The position numbers were made by a program, and so were the translations under genes. Shown here piece after piece: positions 16,583 through 24,167 of a DNA stretch of 44,791 nt; positions within the stretch are counted from its first letter, which is position 1; each line of letters opens with the position of its first letter. The notes beneath the pieces are model-generated. The model ran no database searches. It was not told the origin of the DNA and saw only the letters and a program-made list of their open reading frames with translations. Source of the stretch: an uncultured Blautia sp. (GTDB taxonomy: Bacteria; Bacillota; Clostridia; Lachnospirales; Lachnospiraceae); contig USPF01000012.1 of assembly GCA_900556555.1 (NCBI GenBank), positions 1 to 44,791 on the forward strand. The letters run 5' to 3'.

Positions 16583-17517
16583 AAAATAAAACAGTAAGAG
16601 GGATTCTGGCCCTGGTGGTTGTGACTGCACTTTCCTTTGGTGTAATTCTTGGTTCTAAAGCACTGGCAAAGGACACAGGAGCTGGTGCGGCGTCCCAGGA
16701 AGCAAAGGTTTTAGAAGAACTGGATACTAAGGGTGCTGAAAATATTCAGAAAGCAGTAAAAACAGACAAGGGTTATGTGGTTACTGTAAAGAAAAAAGGC
16801 TATGCCAGTGACATTGTCATGAAGGTTTCTTTTGACAAAGCAGGCGAAACTGTGACAGCGGTAGAAGTGACAGACCAGAATGAAACAGAAGGACTTGGGG
16901 CTAAGATTGCAGATGCAGAGTTTTTAAGCCAGTTTGAAGGAGTGAAAGCTCCAGTGGTTCTGCCAGGTATGAAGCTTGAAAGTGACAGCCAGAAAGAAGA
17001 TAGCACAGAAGAATTAAAAGGTGCAGTTTTGGCAGATGGAACCTATGAAGCAAAGGGTGAGCCAATGGATGGCTATACAGACCAGGTAAGCATGACCGTA
17101 AAAGAAGGAAAAATCACAGAGGTTGTGTGGGAATCTGTAGGAGAAGACGGAAGTAAGAAAAGCGTACTGTCCGAAACTGGAGAGTATGTGATGACAGAAG
17201 ATGGACTGACCTGGAAAGAACAGGCAGAAGCAATGGCAGCAGCCTTGGTAGAAAACCAGTCCTTGGAGTTTGCAAACTTGAACGAACAGGGAAAAACAGA
17301 TGCGGTGTCAGGCGTGAGCATTTCCGTAGGCGGATTTGTGAATCTGGCACAGCAGTGCATGAACCAGGCAGCAGGAATCGAAGAAGCACAAGAGCAGGAA
17401 GCAGAAACTCCGGCAGGGGGAACACAGGTAGATGCTATCTCAGGAGCTACTGTTTCTTCCACTGCGGCTGTGACAGCGATTAATGACGCCTATGCATTTT
17501 TGCAGACACTGAAATAA
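16579..17517 (+). CDS. rnfG: RnfG-like flavoprotein with an extra FMN-binding-like domain
   Basis: A 312-residue protein with one N-terminal membrane helix (about 6-30) and an extracytoplasmic remainder. Residues about 45-135 match the first part of RnfG (ETEGLGAKIADAEFLSQFEG). Residues about 148-262 are an additional domain (LADGTYEAKGEP, VSMTVKEGKITEVVWESV) ending in TDAVSGVSISVGG. The RnfG flavinylation site comes only afterwards, as VDAISGATVSST with Thr291, followed by the usual C-terminal helix. Standard RnfG is roughly 180-210 residues, so about 120-150 residues appear inserted. The inserted copy has Ser247 where the FMN-linked Thr would be, so it may be unflavinylated or modified on serine. 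It carries electrons between RnfD and partners at the outer face of the membrane. Confidence 0.88.
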   Translation: MKNKTVRGILALVVVTALSFGVILGSKALAKDTGAGAASQEAKVLEELDTKGAENIQKAVKTDKGYVVTVKKKGYASDIVMKVSFDKAGETVTAVEVTDQNETEGLGAKIADAEFLSQFEGVKAPVVLPGMKLESDSQKEDSTEELKGAVLADGTYEAKGEPMDGYTDQVSMTVKEGKITEVVWESVGEDGSKKSVLSETGEYVMTEDGLTWKEQAEAMAAALVENQSLEFANLNEQGKTDAVSGVSISVGGFVNLAQQCMNQAAGIEEAQEQEAETPAGGTQVDAISGATVSSTAAVTAINDAYAFLQTLK

Positions 17518-17536
17518 GAAAAGCGGAGGATATGAT

Positions 17537-18307
17537 ATGAAGTTAAAATACCCGGCAGAAGCGTTTGCTTTTGGAATTGTGCTGTTTTCTGCGGGAATGA
17601 AGGAAGCCTTTGCAGCAGGGATTCTGGTGCTTCTGACTACAGTTTTTGCAGAAACTCTGAAGAATCTGCTGGAAGACTGGGTTCCCCAATGGAGTCTGTA
17701 TTTATGTGTGAGTATAGGAACTGCTTCTTTGTGTGCTTCTGTATTTCTTTTCGGGTTTACGGCTTTGGGAATTCCGGTAGATAATACGGGAATGTGGATT
17801 ATGACCTGCATTTTGGGACTTTTTGTGGTGAAACATGTGCTTTCAGGATCCATTGATGGAGAATATGGAGAGCTTTTCTGGGAATCTGCCATTGCCTGGG
17901 GATTCTGGATTCTCCTGGCTGTTGCAAGAGAATTCTTCGGAGAAGGAACTATTTTCGGAAATGTCATTTTTCAGGGAGAATTTCAGTCTAAGATATTCTT
18001 AGATACCATGTTTGGATTCCTGACAGCGGGCATGACCCTTGCGTTTACCAACGGAGTTCTAAAGAAAAAAAGCCATGGCACACACAGTTTGCTTCTGGTG
18101 CTGCCTCTGGCAATTTTTATGAGACCCTTTACCATGGAAAGTTTCGGTGCAGTTTTGGGACAAATCTGGACCATTGCTGTTCCCGTGATTCTTTTTTTGT
18201 CCGTGAAGGTAACTCTGAAATTTGCACGGACCAGCAGAGCCTATAAAGGGCTTCCAGTGGAAATGCTGTCCATGGGATTCATTTATATGATTCTGAGTAT
18301 TTATTAA
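17537..18307 (+). CDS. Divergent RnfA/RnfE-like membrane protein
   Basis: A 256-residue integral membrane protein with about 7-8 hydrophobic segments. The region around AREFFGEGTIFGNVIF matches RnfE (REILGNGTLFG), and the C-terminus YKGLPVEMLSMGFIYMILSI resembles the end of RnfA (FKGLPIALITAG). RnfA and RnfE are paralogues of about 190-200 residues that jointly hold a [2Fe-2S] cluster in the membrane, each giving two cysteines (GLCP near the N-terminus and NC in a middle helix). Here the first motif is absent (AFGIVLFSAGM) and the second survives as MTCILG. It is the last gene of the operon. It may be a single fused or rearranged stand-in for both subunits, but the assignment is from pattern only. 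Confidence 0.7.
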   Translation: MKLKYPAEAFAFGIVLFSAGMKEAFAAGILVLLTTVFAETLKNLLEDWVPQWSLYLCVSIGTASLCASVFLFGFTALGIPVDNTGMWIMTCILGLFVVKHVLSGSIDGEYGELFWESAIAWGFWILLAVAREFFGEGTIFGNVIFQGEFQSKIFLDTMFGFLTAGMTLAFTNGVLKKKSHGTHSLLLVLPLAIFMRPFTMESFGAVLGQIWTIAVPVILFLSVKVTLKFARTSRAYKGLPVEMLSMGFIYMILSIY

Positions 18308-18367
18308 GAAAATAGTCTCTTGAAGATTGTTTGAAGAAGTTACAAAGAGTAAATTAAAATTACTATG

Positions 18368-18420
18368 AAAAACCAGCAGAAATTTTGTGGAGATGTCCAA
18401 AAAATTCTGCTGGTTTTTAT
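18368..18420. terminator. Bidirectional terminator between RNF-like operon and apbE
   Basis: AAAACCAGCAGAA (around 18369-18381) pairs with TTCTGCTGGTTTT (around 18405-18417), with an A-run on one side and a T-run on the other, serving both convergent transcripts. Confidence 0.9.
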
Positions 18421-19457
18421 TATTCTACTGTTTTCATTTCAATCTCTTCTTCAAACTCATCACTATAATGCATCTGATAATCATCCGTAATAAACACAGC
18501 CTGCACATCAGGGAGGCTGTTTATTAGTTCCATACCTTTTTCCAGGCCAAGGGCGAAGCAAGAGGTGCTAAGACCGTCTCCGTCCACGGATTTATCAGAA
18601 ATAATGGTAACAGAGACCAGATGGTTGTCATAGGGCATCCCGGTATCAGGATTCAAAATATGATGATAAAAGACACCATCCTGTTCAAAATACCGCTCGT
18701 AGATTCCGGAGGACACTACGGATTTGTCAGAAATATTCATCACAGCAATCGTCTCGCTGCGGTCAGCAAACGGCTTCTGAATGCCAATGCGGAAAGGACT
18801 GCCATCTGGCTTTTCCCCTATGCACAGAACATTGCCCCCTAGGTTGATTGTAGCACTTCTAACCCCGTTTTCCAGTAGAAATTCTTTGATTTTGTCAGCA
18901 ATATATCCTTTGGCAATAGCTCCAAGATCCAGCATCATGCCCTTTTGGGAAAAGGCGATTCTGTTTTTGGAAACCTGCACATCCTGGTAACTGACCAGAG
19001 GCAGGGAAGCAGAAAGTTCCTCTTTTGTGGGAACTTTTTTTATTTCAGAAGTAAAATCCCAGAGGGAGGACACTGGACCGATGGTGATGTCAAAGGCACC
19101 ATGAGAGAGCTGGCCGTATTCCAGGCCTTTTGACACCAGTTCAGTGGTTTCAGGGGAAATCTTGTATGCCTGTCCGTCTTTTTCCAAGGTTTCGTGGTTT
19201 AGCCGGTAGATTTCACTGGTTTCTAAGGTGCGGCTGAATAGCTTTTCGTAATCGTCACAAAGTTCCAGGGCTTTGTTGGGCAAAGATTCATCTTTTGTAT
19301 CATAAAGATCTATTTTTACCACAGTATTTAGTTTAAAGGCAGTAACGGATAAAGGCTCCTGCTTTTTTTCCTGTTTCTGGTACAGCACTGTGAAAATCAG
19401 GAGCACCAGGGCTCCCAGGATACAGTAGGCAGCCGTTCTTTTTTTTCTTTCAGTCAT
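18420..19457 (-). CDS. apbE: FAD:protein FMN transferase (ApbE)
   Basis: A 345-residue membrane-anchored enzyme that moves FMN from FAD onto a Thr in [DN]xx[SG]AT motifs, as found in RnfD and RnfG. An N-terminal helix (about 10-24) precedes the catalytic domain. Visible motifs are GAFDITIGPVSSLWDF, the DLGAIAKGYIADKI stretch, the NLGGNVLCIG strand, HHILNPDTGMPY and DKSVDGDGLSTSCFALG with the magnesium-binding Asp residues. It faces the RNF-like operon across a shared terminator, so the flavinated subunits and the flavin-attaching enzyme are neighbours. Length is normal. Confidence 0.95.
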   Translation of the reverse strand: MTERKKRTAAYCILGALVLLIFTVLYQKQEKKQEPLSVTAFKLNTVVKIDLYDTKDESLPNKALELCDDYEKLFSRTLETSEIYRLNHETLEKDGQAYKISPETTELVSKGLEYGQLSHGAFDITIGPVSSLWDFTSEIKKVPTKEELSASLPLVSYQDVQVSKNRIAFSQKGMMLDLGAIAKGYIADKIKEFLLENGVRSATINLGGNVLCIGEKPDGSPFRIGIQKPFADRSETIAVMNISDKSVVSSGIYERYFEQDGVFYHHILNPDTGMPYDNHLVSVTIISDKSVDGDGLSTSCFALGLEKGMELINSLPDVQAVFITDDYQMHYSDEFEEEIEMKTVE

Positions 19458-19594
19458 AGAAAAACTCCTTGTAAAGTAATGAATTAAAATCTATTCCTCA
19501 TTGTAAAGTGACGGCTTTCCCCTGTCAAGGAAAATGCAGGCACTTTTAGGAAATCCGCTCATAGGATAGAATAACAAAGAAACAGAGGAATTTT

Positions 19595-20260
19595 ATGAAA
19601 AAAGGAAGTTTCATTTTGATCGTGCTGCTTCTGCTTTTGCTTTCTTTTCATCAGGCAGGGATGCAGGATGCAGTAAAAACAGTCAGGGAATTATCAGACC
19701 GGGAGCACCCAAAAGTAGCTATTACCTTTGATGACGGCCCCCACCCTGTTTATACAGAAATGCTATTGGATGGTTTGAAAAAAAGAGGAGTCCATGCCGC
19801 TTTTTTCCTGATTGGAGAAAATATTGAGGGTAATGAAGAGATTGTAAAAAGAATGCAAAAGGAAGGTCATCTCATTGGAAATCATACGTACCATCATGTA
19901 AATTTAAAGAAACTTTCTCAGAAAGAAGCAGAGAAGGAGATTCAAATGACATGGAAAAAAATTTATGAGAGTACAGGAATGGGAACATCTTTTGTCCGGC
20001 CTCCTTTTGGAGAGTGGAGAAAAAATCTTGATTTTGATATTATTATGATTCCCGTGTCCTGGAATATTGACTCTCTGGACTGGACAACAGAAAATACAGA
20101 AAAAATTATCAAAAGGGTAGTGAAAGATGTGGGAGAAGATGATATTATTTTAATGCATGATGTTTACGAAACATCTGTGGAAGCAGCCCTGGAAATCATA
20201 GATATTCTCAGGGAGCGGGGATATGAATTTGTGACAGTTGATCAACTGTTGTTGGAATAG
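19595..20260 (+). CDS. Polysaccharide deacetylase (NodB/CE4)
   Basis: A 221-residue exported or membrane-tethered enzyme. An N-terminal hydrophobic segment (KGSFILIVLLLLLLSFHQAG) has no clear lipobox, so it is either a signal peptide or an anchor. The NodB domain follows, with motif 1 FDDGPHP, motif 2 HTYHH (metal-binding His), motif 3 RPPFGEWR, motif 4 SWNIDSLDW and motif 5 ILMHD. These give the full Asp-His-His metal site and the catalytic base. Likely substrates are peptidoglycan or surface-glycan N-acetyl groups. It is the first gene of a tight run with rarA and the MATE gene. AGAGGA precedes the ATG. Confidence 0.92.
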   Translation: MKKGSFILIVLLLLLLSFHQAGMQDAVKTVRELSDREHPKVAITFDDGPHPVYTEMLLDGLKKRGVHAAFFLIGENIEGNEEIVKRMQKEGHLIGNHTYHHVNLKKLSQKEAEKEIQMTWKKIYESTGMGTSFVRPPFGEWRKNLDFDIIMIPVSWNIDSLDWTTENTEKIIKRVVKDVGEDDIILMHDVYETSVEAALEIIDILRERGYEFVTVDQLLLE

Positions 20261-20285
20261 AGTCATAAGAAAAGAGGAAGTACAT

Positions 20286-21617
20286 ATGGATTTATTTGAC
20301 TATATGAAGGAACAAACCCTGGAAAATGAATCGCCACTGGCATCCAGAATGCGTCCCGTCACATTGGAGGAAGTAGCAGGCCAGCAGCACATTATTGGGA
20401 AGGATAAATTGCTGTACAGAGCCATTAAGGCTGATAAACTGGGAAGTGTTATTTTCTATGGACCGCCGGGAACAGGAAAGACCACTCTGGCGAAGGTAAT
20501 TGCAAACACCACCAGTGCCAGATTTAAGCAGCTCAATGCCACTGTGGCGGGAAAAAAGGACATGGAAGAGGTGGTAAAAGAGGCACAGCAGTATCTGGGA
20601 ATGTATGGGAAAAAGACGATTTTGTTTATTGATGAGATCCATAGATTTAATAAAGGCCAGCAGGATTATCTTCTTCCTTTTGTAGAAGATGGAACCCTGA
20701 TTCTCATAGGAGCGACCACAGAGAATCCCTATTTTGAGGTGAACGGGGCTTTGATTTCCAGGTCTATTGTATTTGAGTTAAAGCCACTGGGCAAAGAAGA
20801 TATCTGCAGACTTCTGGAGAGGGCAGTAACAGATGTAGAAAAGGGCATGGGAAGTTATCATGCAGTGCTTCATGAAGATGCCAGAGATTTTCTGGCAGAT
20901 ATTTCAGGTGGAGATGCCAGAGCAGCCCTGAACGCTTTGGAATTGGGAATTCTCACAACAGAGAAGAGTGAGGATGGAAAGATTCACATTGATCTGGAAA
21001 CAGCTTCTCAGTGTATTCAGAAGCGTGTAGTACGGTATGACAAGACCGGAGATAATCATTATGATACCATTTCTGCTTTTATTAAAAGTATGCGTGGTTC
21101 TGACCCGGATGCGGCTGTCTTTTATCTGGCAAAAATGCTTTATGCAGGAGAAGACATTAAATTTATTGCCAGAAGAATCATGATCTGTGCTGCGGAGGAT
21201 GTGGGAAATGCAGACCCTCAGGCTTTACAGGTGGCGGTGGCTGCCGCACAGGCGGTAGAACGTCTTGGTATGCCGGAGGCAAGGATTCCTCTGGCACAGG
21301 CAGTAACTTATGTGGCCAGTGCACCTAAGAGTAATGCGGCATACCTGGCGGTAGATGCGGCTCTTGAAGCAGTCCGCAACACCAAGACTACCGTTCCGGT
21401 TCATTTGCAGGATTCTCATTACAAAGGGGCAGGAAAGCTTGGACATGGCACAGGCTATCAGTATGCACATGATTACCCCAATCATTATGTGGAACAGCAG
21501 TATCTGCCCACAGAATTAAAGGGAAAAGTTTTTTATCAGCCTACGGATAACGGGTATGAAAAGAAAATACAGGAATATTTTCAGAAGATTCATGGAACGA
21601 AGGAACAGGAAGTGTAG
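20286..21617 (+). CDS. rarA: Replication-associated recombination protein A
   Basis: A 443-residue AAA+ ATPase of the RarA/MgsA/WRNIP1 family that acts at stalled replication forks. The N-terminus has PLASRMRPVTLEEVAGQQHI; Walker A is GPPGTGKTTLAK, Walker B ILFIDEIHRFNKGQQD, sensor 1 GATTENPYFEVN, and the arginine-finger region NGALISRS. The C-terminal tetramerisation region includes KSMRGSDPDAAVFYLAKML and MICAAEDVGNADPQAL. The ATG at 20286, with AGAGGA before it, gives the family-typical LFDYMKEQ start; an upstream start at 20238 overlaps the deacetylase gene and is not conserved. MATE starts two bases after its stop. Confidence 0.96.
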   Translation: MDLFDYMKEQTLENESPLASRMRPVTLEEVAGQQHIIGKDKLLYRAIKADKLGSVIFYGPPGTGKTTLAKVIANTTSARFKQLNATVAGKKDMEEVVKEAQQYLGMYGKKTILFIDEIHRFNKGQQDYLLPFVEDGTLILIGATTENPYFEVNGALISRSIVFELKPLGKEDICRLLERAVTDVEKGMGSYHAVLHEDARDFLADISGGDARAALNALELGILTTEKSEDGKIHIDLETASQCIQKRVVRYDKTGDNHYDTISAFIKSMRGSDPDAAVFYLAKMLYAGEDIKFIARRIMICAAEDVGNADPQALQVAVAAAQAVERLGMPEARIPLAQAVTYVASAPKSNAAYLAVDAALEAVRNTKTTVPVHLQDSHYKGAGKLGHGTGYQYAHDYPNHYVEQQYLPTELKGKVFYQPTDNGYEKKIQEYFQKIHGTKEQEV

Positions 21618-21619
21618 GA

Positions 21620-22990
21620 ATGAAAGAAGAAAGTCATGATTTTTCGAAAGGAAGCATGCTGGGGAATATTCTCCGGCTGTCGCTTCCGTTGATTCTGGCA
21701 CAGTTTATCAATGTGCTTTACAATATTGTGGACAGAATGTATATTGGCAGGATACCTGGTGCAGATTCAGCGGCACTTACCGGAGTGGGGGTTGCGTTTC
21801 CGATTATCACGGCCATCACAGCCTTTTCTCTCCTGGTGGGAACCGGAGGAGCACCTCTTTGCTCCATTGCCAGGGGAAAAGGGGATAAGGAAAGAGCAGA
21901 ACATATCATGGGGAATTCATTTTTGATGACCTTGGTTCTTGGCGTGGTGCTTCTTGTGACAGGGCTTTTGGTAAAGGATTCTCTGTTGGATGCCCTTGGC
22001 GCCAGCAAGGCTACCTTTGGCTACGCCAATGATTATATCAGCATCTATCTTTTGGGCACGGTTTTTGTGATGATCAGCCTTTCTATGAACGGGTTTATTA
22101 ATTGCCAGGGTTTTGCCAAAATGGGAATGCTTACGGTGCTCATTGGAGCAGTGCTGAATATTCTTCTGGATCCGGTTTTTATTTTTGTTTTTCATATGGG
22201 GGTGAAGGGAGCAGCTGTTGCCACGGTGATTTCTCAGATGGTATCCGCTCTGTGGGTGGCATGGTTTCTCACAGGAAAGAAAACACTGCTGCGTCTGAAA
22301 TTTTCTGCCATGAAGCCGGATTTTGCATGTATGCGGGAGATTCTGGCTCTTGGTTTATCGGGGTTTATCATGGCAGCTACCAACTGCGGGGTGCAGGTGG
22401 TATGTAATGTGACACTTCAGTCTTATGGCGGGGATGTGTACGTGGGAATTATGACCATTGTGAATTCTGTACGGGAGGTGCTAAGTGTTCCGGCAAGCGG
22501 GCTGACACAGGGAACACAGCCAGTCCTGGGATTTAATTATGGGGCTGGAGAATACAGACGGGTGAAATCAGGAATTAAGATTATGTCAGTGATTTGTATG
22601 GTATATACCACCATTGCCTGGGTGATCACTTTGTTGATTCCTCAGGTGTTTATCACCATGTTTAATGGCGGTGAAGAGCTTATGGTACTGGGAGTTCCGG
22701 CTATGAGAATTTACTTTTTTGGTTTTTGTTTTATGTCCCTGCAGTTTGCTGGGCAGAGTGTGTTTACAGGGCTTGGAAAAGCAAAGCAGGCAATCTTTTT
22801 CTCACTGCTTAGAAAGGCTGTGATTGTAATTCCGCTTACCTTATGGCTTCCTGCTATCGCAGGACTTGGGGCAAAGGGAGTCTTTCTTGCAGAGCCTATT
22901 TCCAATTTCATCGGAGGAACTGCCTGCTTTGTCACTATGCTTTGTGTGATCTGGCCTGCATTGTCGAAGCCTGCACAAGCTTCTCTATGA
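21620..22990 (+). CDS. MATE-family efflux transporter
   Basis: A 456-residue membrane protein with 12 hydrophobic segments in two homologous halves, of the MATE (MepA/NorM-like) drug or metabolite:cation antiporters. Typical motifs are LSLPLILAQFINVLYNIVDR, GVGVAFPI, a cytosolic loop after GTGGAPLCSIARGKGD and GTQPVLGFNYGAGEYRRVK in the second half. The substrate is unknown. It follows rarA by two bases and probably shares its transcript. Its last 56 bases overlap the end of aroK on the other strand. No terminator is visible after it. Confidence 0.94.
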   Translation: MKEESHDFSKGSMLGNILRLSLPLILAQFINVLYNIVDRMYIGRIPGADSAALTGVGVAFPIITAITAFSLLVGTGGAPLCSIARGKGDKERAEHIMGNSFLMTLVLGVVLLVTGLLVKDSLLDALGASKATFGYANDYISIYLLGTVFVMISLSMNGFINCQGFAKMGMLTVLIGAVLNILLDPVFIFVFHMGVKGAAVATVISQMVSALWVAWFLTGKKTLLRLKFSAMKPDFACMREILALGLSGFIMAATNCGVQVVCNVTLQSYGGDVYVGIMTIVNSVREVLSVPASGLTQGTQPVLGFNYGAGEYRRVKSGIKIMSVICMVYTTIAWVITLLIPQVFITMFNGGEELMVLGVPAMRIYFFGFCFMSLQFAGQSVFTGLGKAKQAIFFSLLRKAVIVIPLTLWLPAIAGLGAKGVFLAEPISNFIGGTACFVTMLCVIWPALSKPAQASL

Positions 22991-23480
22991 TTTCCTCGCA
23001 GATTTCAGAGATGCTTTTGTTATCTGTTGCTACAGAAATATCAGCGGCAGCCAGATATTTTTCCCTGCGCTGCTCCATGAGCAGTGTGATGCTTTCCGGG
23101 TTTTTCCGGTCTTTTAGAAGAGGGCGGGAGTTGTCCTCCCTGGTACGTTCCAGAATGGTTTCCGGACGTGCTGTAAGGAGGATGACTTTTCCGTTCTTTT
23201 TCATTTCCTGGACATTTTCTTCCCGCAGTGCAGCACCTCCGCCACAGGAGATAATTTTATTTTCATAATTCTGCATTTCTTTTAACAGATTCGTTTCTAA
23301 ACTACGGAAATACGGTTCTCCGTGTACCTGGAAAATCTCAGGAATAGACATTCCCTCCCGCTGCTCAATCAGGGCATCCATTTCTATGATATCCATATGA
23401 TACTGTTTACTTAAATATTTTGCTACCGTACTTTTGCCGGTACCCATAAATCCAATCAGTACAAGATTGTAAGAAAACAT
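22935..23480 (-). CDS. aroK: Shikimate kinase
   Basis: A 181-residue enzyme that phosphorylates shikimate with ATP, step five of chorismate synthesis. The P-loop is GFMGTGKST (residues 10-18), the shikimate-binding Asp lies in IIEMDALIE, the GGG motif is in CGGGAALR, and the lid is SRPLLKDRKN. The start at 23480 is chosen because GGTGG lies eight bases upstream; a GTG at 23492 overlaps that site. The final dozen residues (QASTMQARSHKA) are encoded in the overlap with the MATE gene and look like a tail beyond the usual enzyme. Another chorismate-pathway gene, aroF, is in the window but not linked to it. Confidence 0.94.
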   Translation of the reverse strand: MFSYNLVLIGFMGTGKSTVAKYLSKQYHMDIIEMDALIEQREGMSIPEIFQVHGEPYFRSLETNLLKEMQNYENKIISCGGGAALREENVQEMKKNGKVILLTARPETILERTREDNSRPLLKDRKNPESITLLMEQRREKYLAAADISVATDNKSISEICEEIIEKLVQASTMQARSHKA

Positions 23481-23525
23481 ATACTTTTCCACCTTTCTGA
23501 TTTAACGTATGAAAATCTGGAATCT

Positions 23526-23554
23526 ATTATAACAGCAGCAGAAAAAAGGTGCAA
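23526..23554 (-). promoter_or_regulatory. Promoter of aroK
   Basis: On the minus strand, TTGCAC (23549-23554), 17 bases, then consensus TATAAT (23526-23531). Confidence 0.75.
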
Positions 23555-23569
23555 GGAAAAAGCTATATG

Positions 23570-23583
23570 ATTAGTCGGCTAAT
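23570..23583. promoter_or_regulatory. MarR-type operator 1
   Basis: ATTAGTCGGCTAAT is a 14-base palindrome with one mismatched central pair, followed by TATA. It repeats the core of the site at 23667. It lies 16 bases upstream of the aroK -35, between the two divergent genes. Confidence 0.65.
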
Positions 23584-23635
23584 TATATTTTTGTGAGATA
23601 TTTCTAAAAAAATTGTAAAAATTAATAAAGATACT

Positions 23636-23678
23636 TGATTTTATAAAAAATCAGACATAAACTAAGTTAGTCGACTAA
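23636..23678 (+). promoter_or_regulatory. Promoter and MarR-type operator 2 of the exporter operon
   Basis: TTGATT (23636-23641), 16 bases, then TAAACT (23658-23663) form a moderate promoter. The perfect palindrome TTAGTCGACTAA (23667-23678) covers the expected transcription start, so a bound regulator would block initiation. Both palindromes share TTAGTCG followed by TAATTATA, which suggests autoregulation by the MarR protein. Confidence 0.65.
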
Positions 23679-23699
23679 TTATAAGAAAGGAGAGGACTC

Positions 23700-24161
23700 A
23701 TGAGAAACAGAAAAGAAGATGACAGTTTGAGAAGACGCCTGGTGCAGCTGACCCATCTGTATTTCAGAGAAACCTTTCAGGCATTGAAGGATACAGGGAT
23801 TCATCCTAAGCAGGTGCCCTTTATGATTCTTTTGGATGAACAGGAAGGAATGAGCCAGCGGGAGATTTCACAGGAGCTGGGGATTAGTCCTCCTACCGTA
23901 GCGGTATCTGTAAAAAGATTAGAGAAATCCGGCCTGGTAGAGCGCAGAGAAGATGAACAGGATCTGAGAAGAAGCCGTATTTTTCTTACAGAGCGTGGAA
24001 AAGAGACGATTCAGGATATAAAAACATGTGTAGAAGAAAAAGAGGCGTTGGTATTCCGTGGATTTACGGAGAGCGAACAATGTCTCATGAAGCGTTTTTT
24101 TGATCAGATGATTGAGAATCTGGGCGGAAAACAAGAAGATTCCATATGGAAGGAGGAGTAG
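23700..24161 (+). CDS. MarR-family transcriptional regulator
   Basis: A 153-residue winged-helix repressor. The recognition region MSQREISQELGISPPTVAVS and wing EKSGLVERREDEQDLRRSRI are clear MarR features; N- and C-terminal helices would form the dimer. It is the first gene of an operon with two ABC exporter half-transporters, six bases before the first. Two palindromes upstream are the likely binding sites. A compound exported by the pair probably acts as the inducer, as is usual for such operons; this is inference. Confidence 0.93.
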   Translation: MRNRKEDDSLRRRLVQLTHLYFRETFQALKDTGIHPKQVPFMILLDEQEGMSQREISQELGISPPTVAVSVKRLEKSGLVERREDEQDLRRSRIFLTERGKETIQDIKTCVEEKEALVFRGFTESEQCLMKRFFDQMIENLGGKQEDSIWKEE

Positions 24162-24167
24162 GATAAA

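Noticed and set aside
17073..17462. Minus-strand ORF of 129 codons inside rnfG
   Set aside because: It is Ser/Cys-rich, has no ribosome site and mirrors codon use of rnfG; a shadow frame.
20238..20285. Earlier start for rarA overlapping the deacetylase gene
   Set aside because: The extra residues (MINCCWNRV...) are not conserved, and AGAGGA lies correctly before the ATG at 20286.
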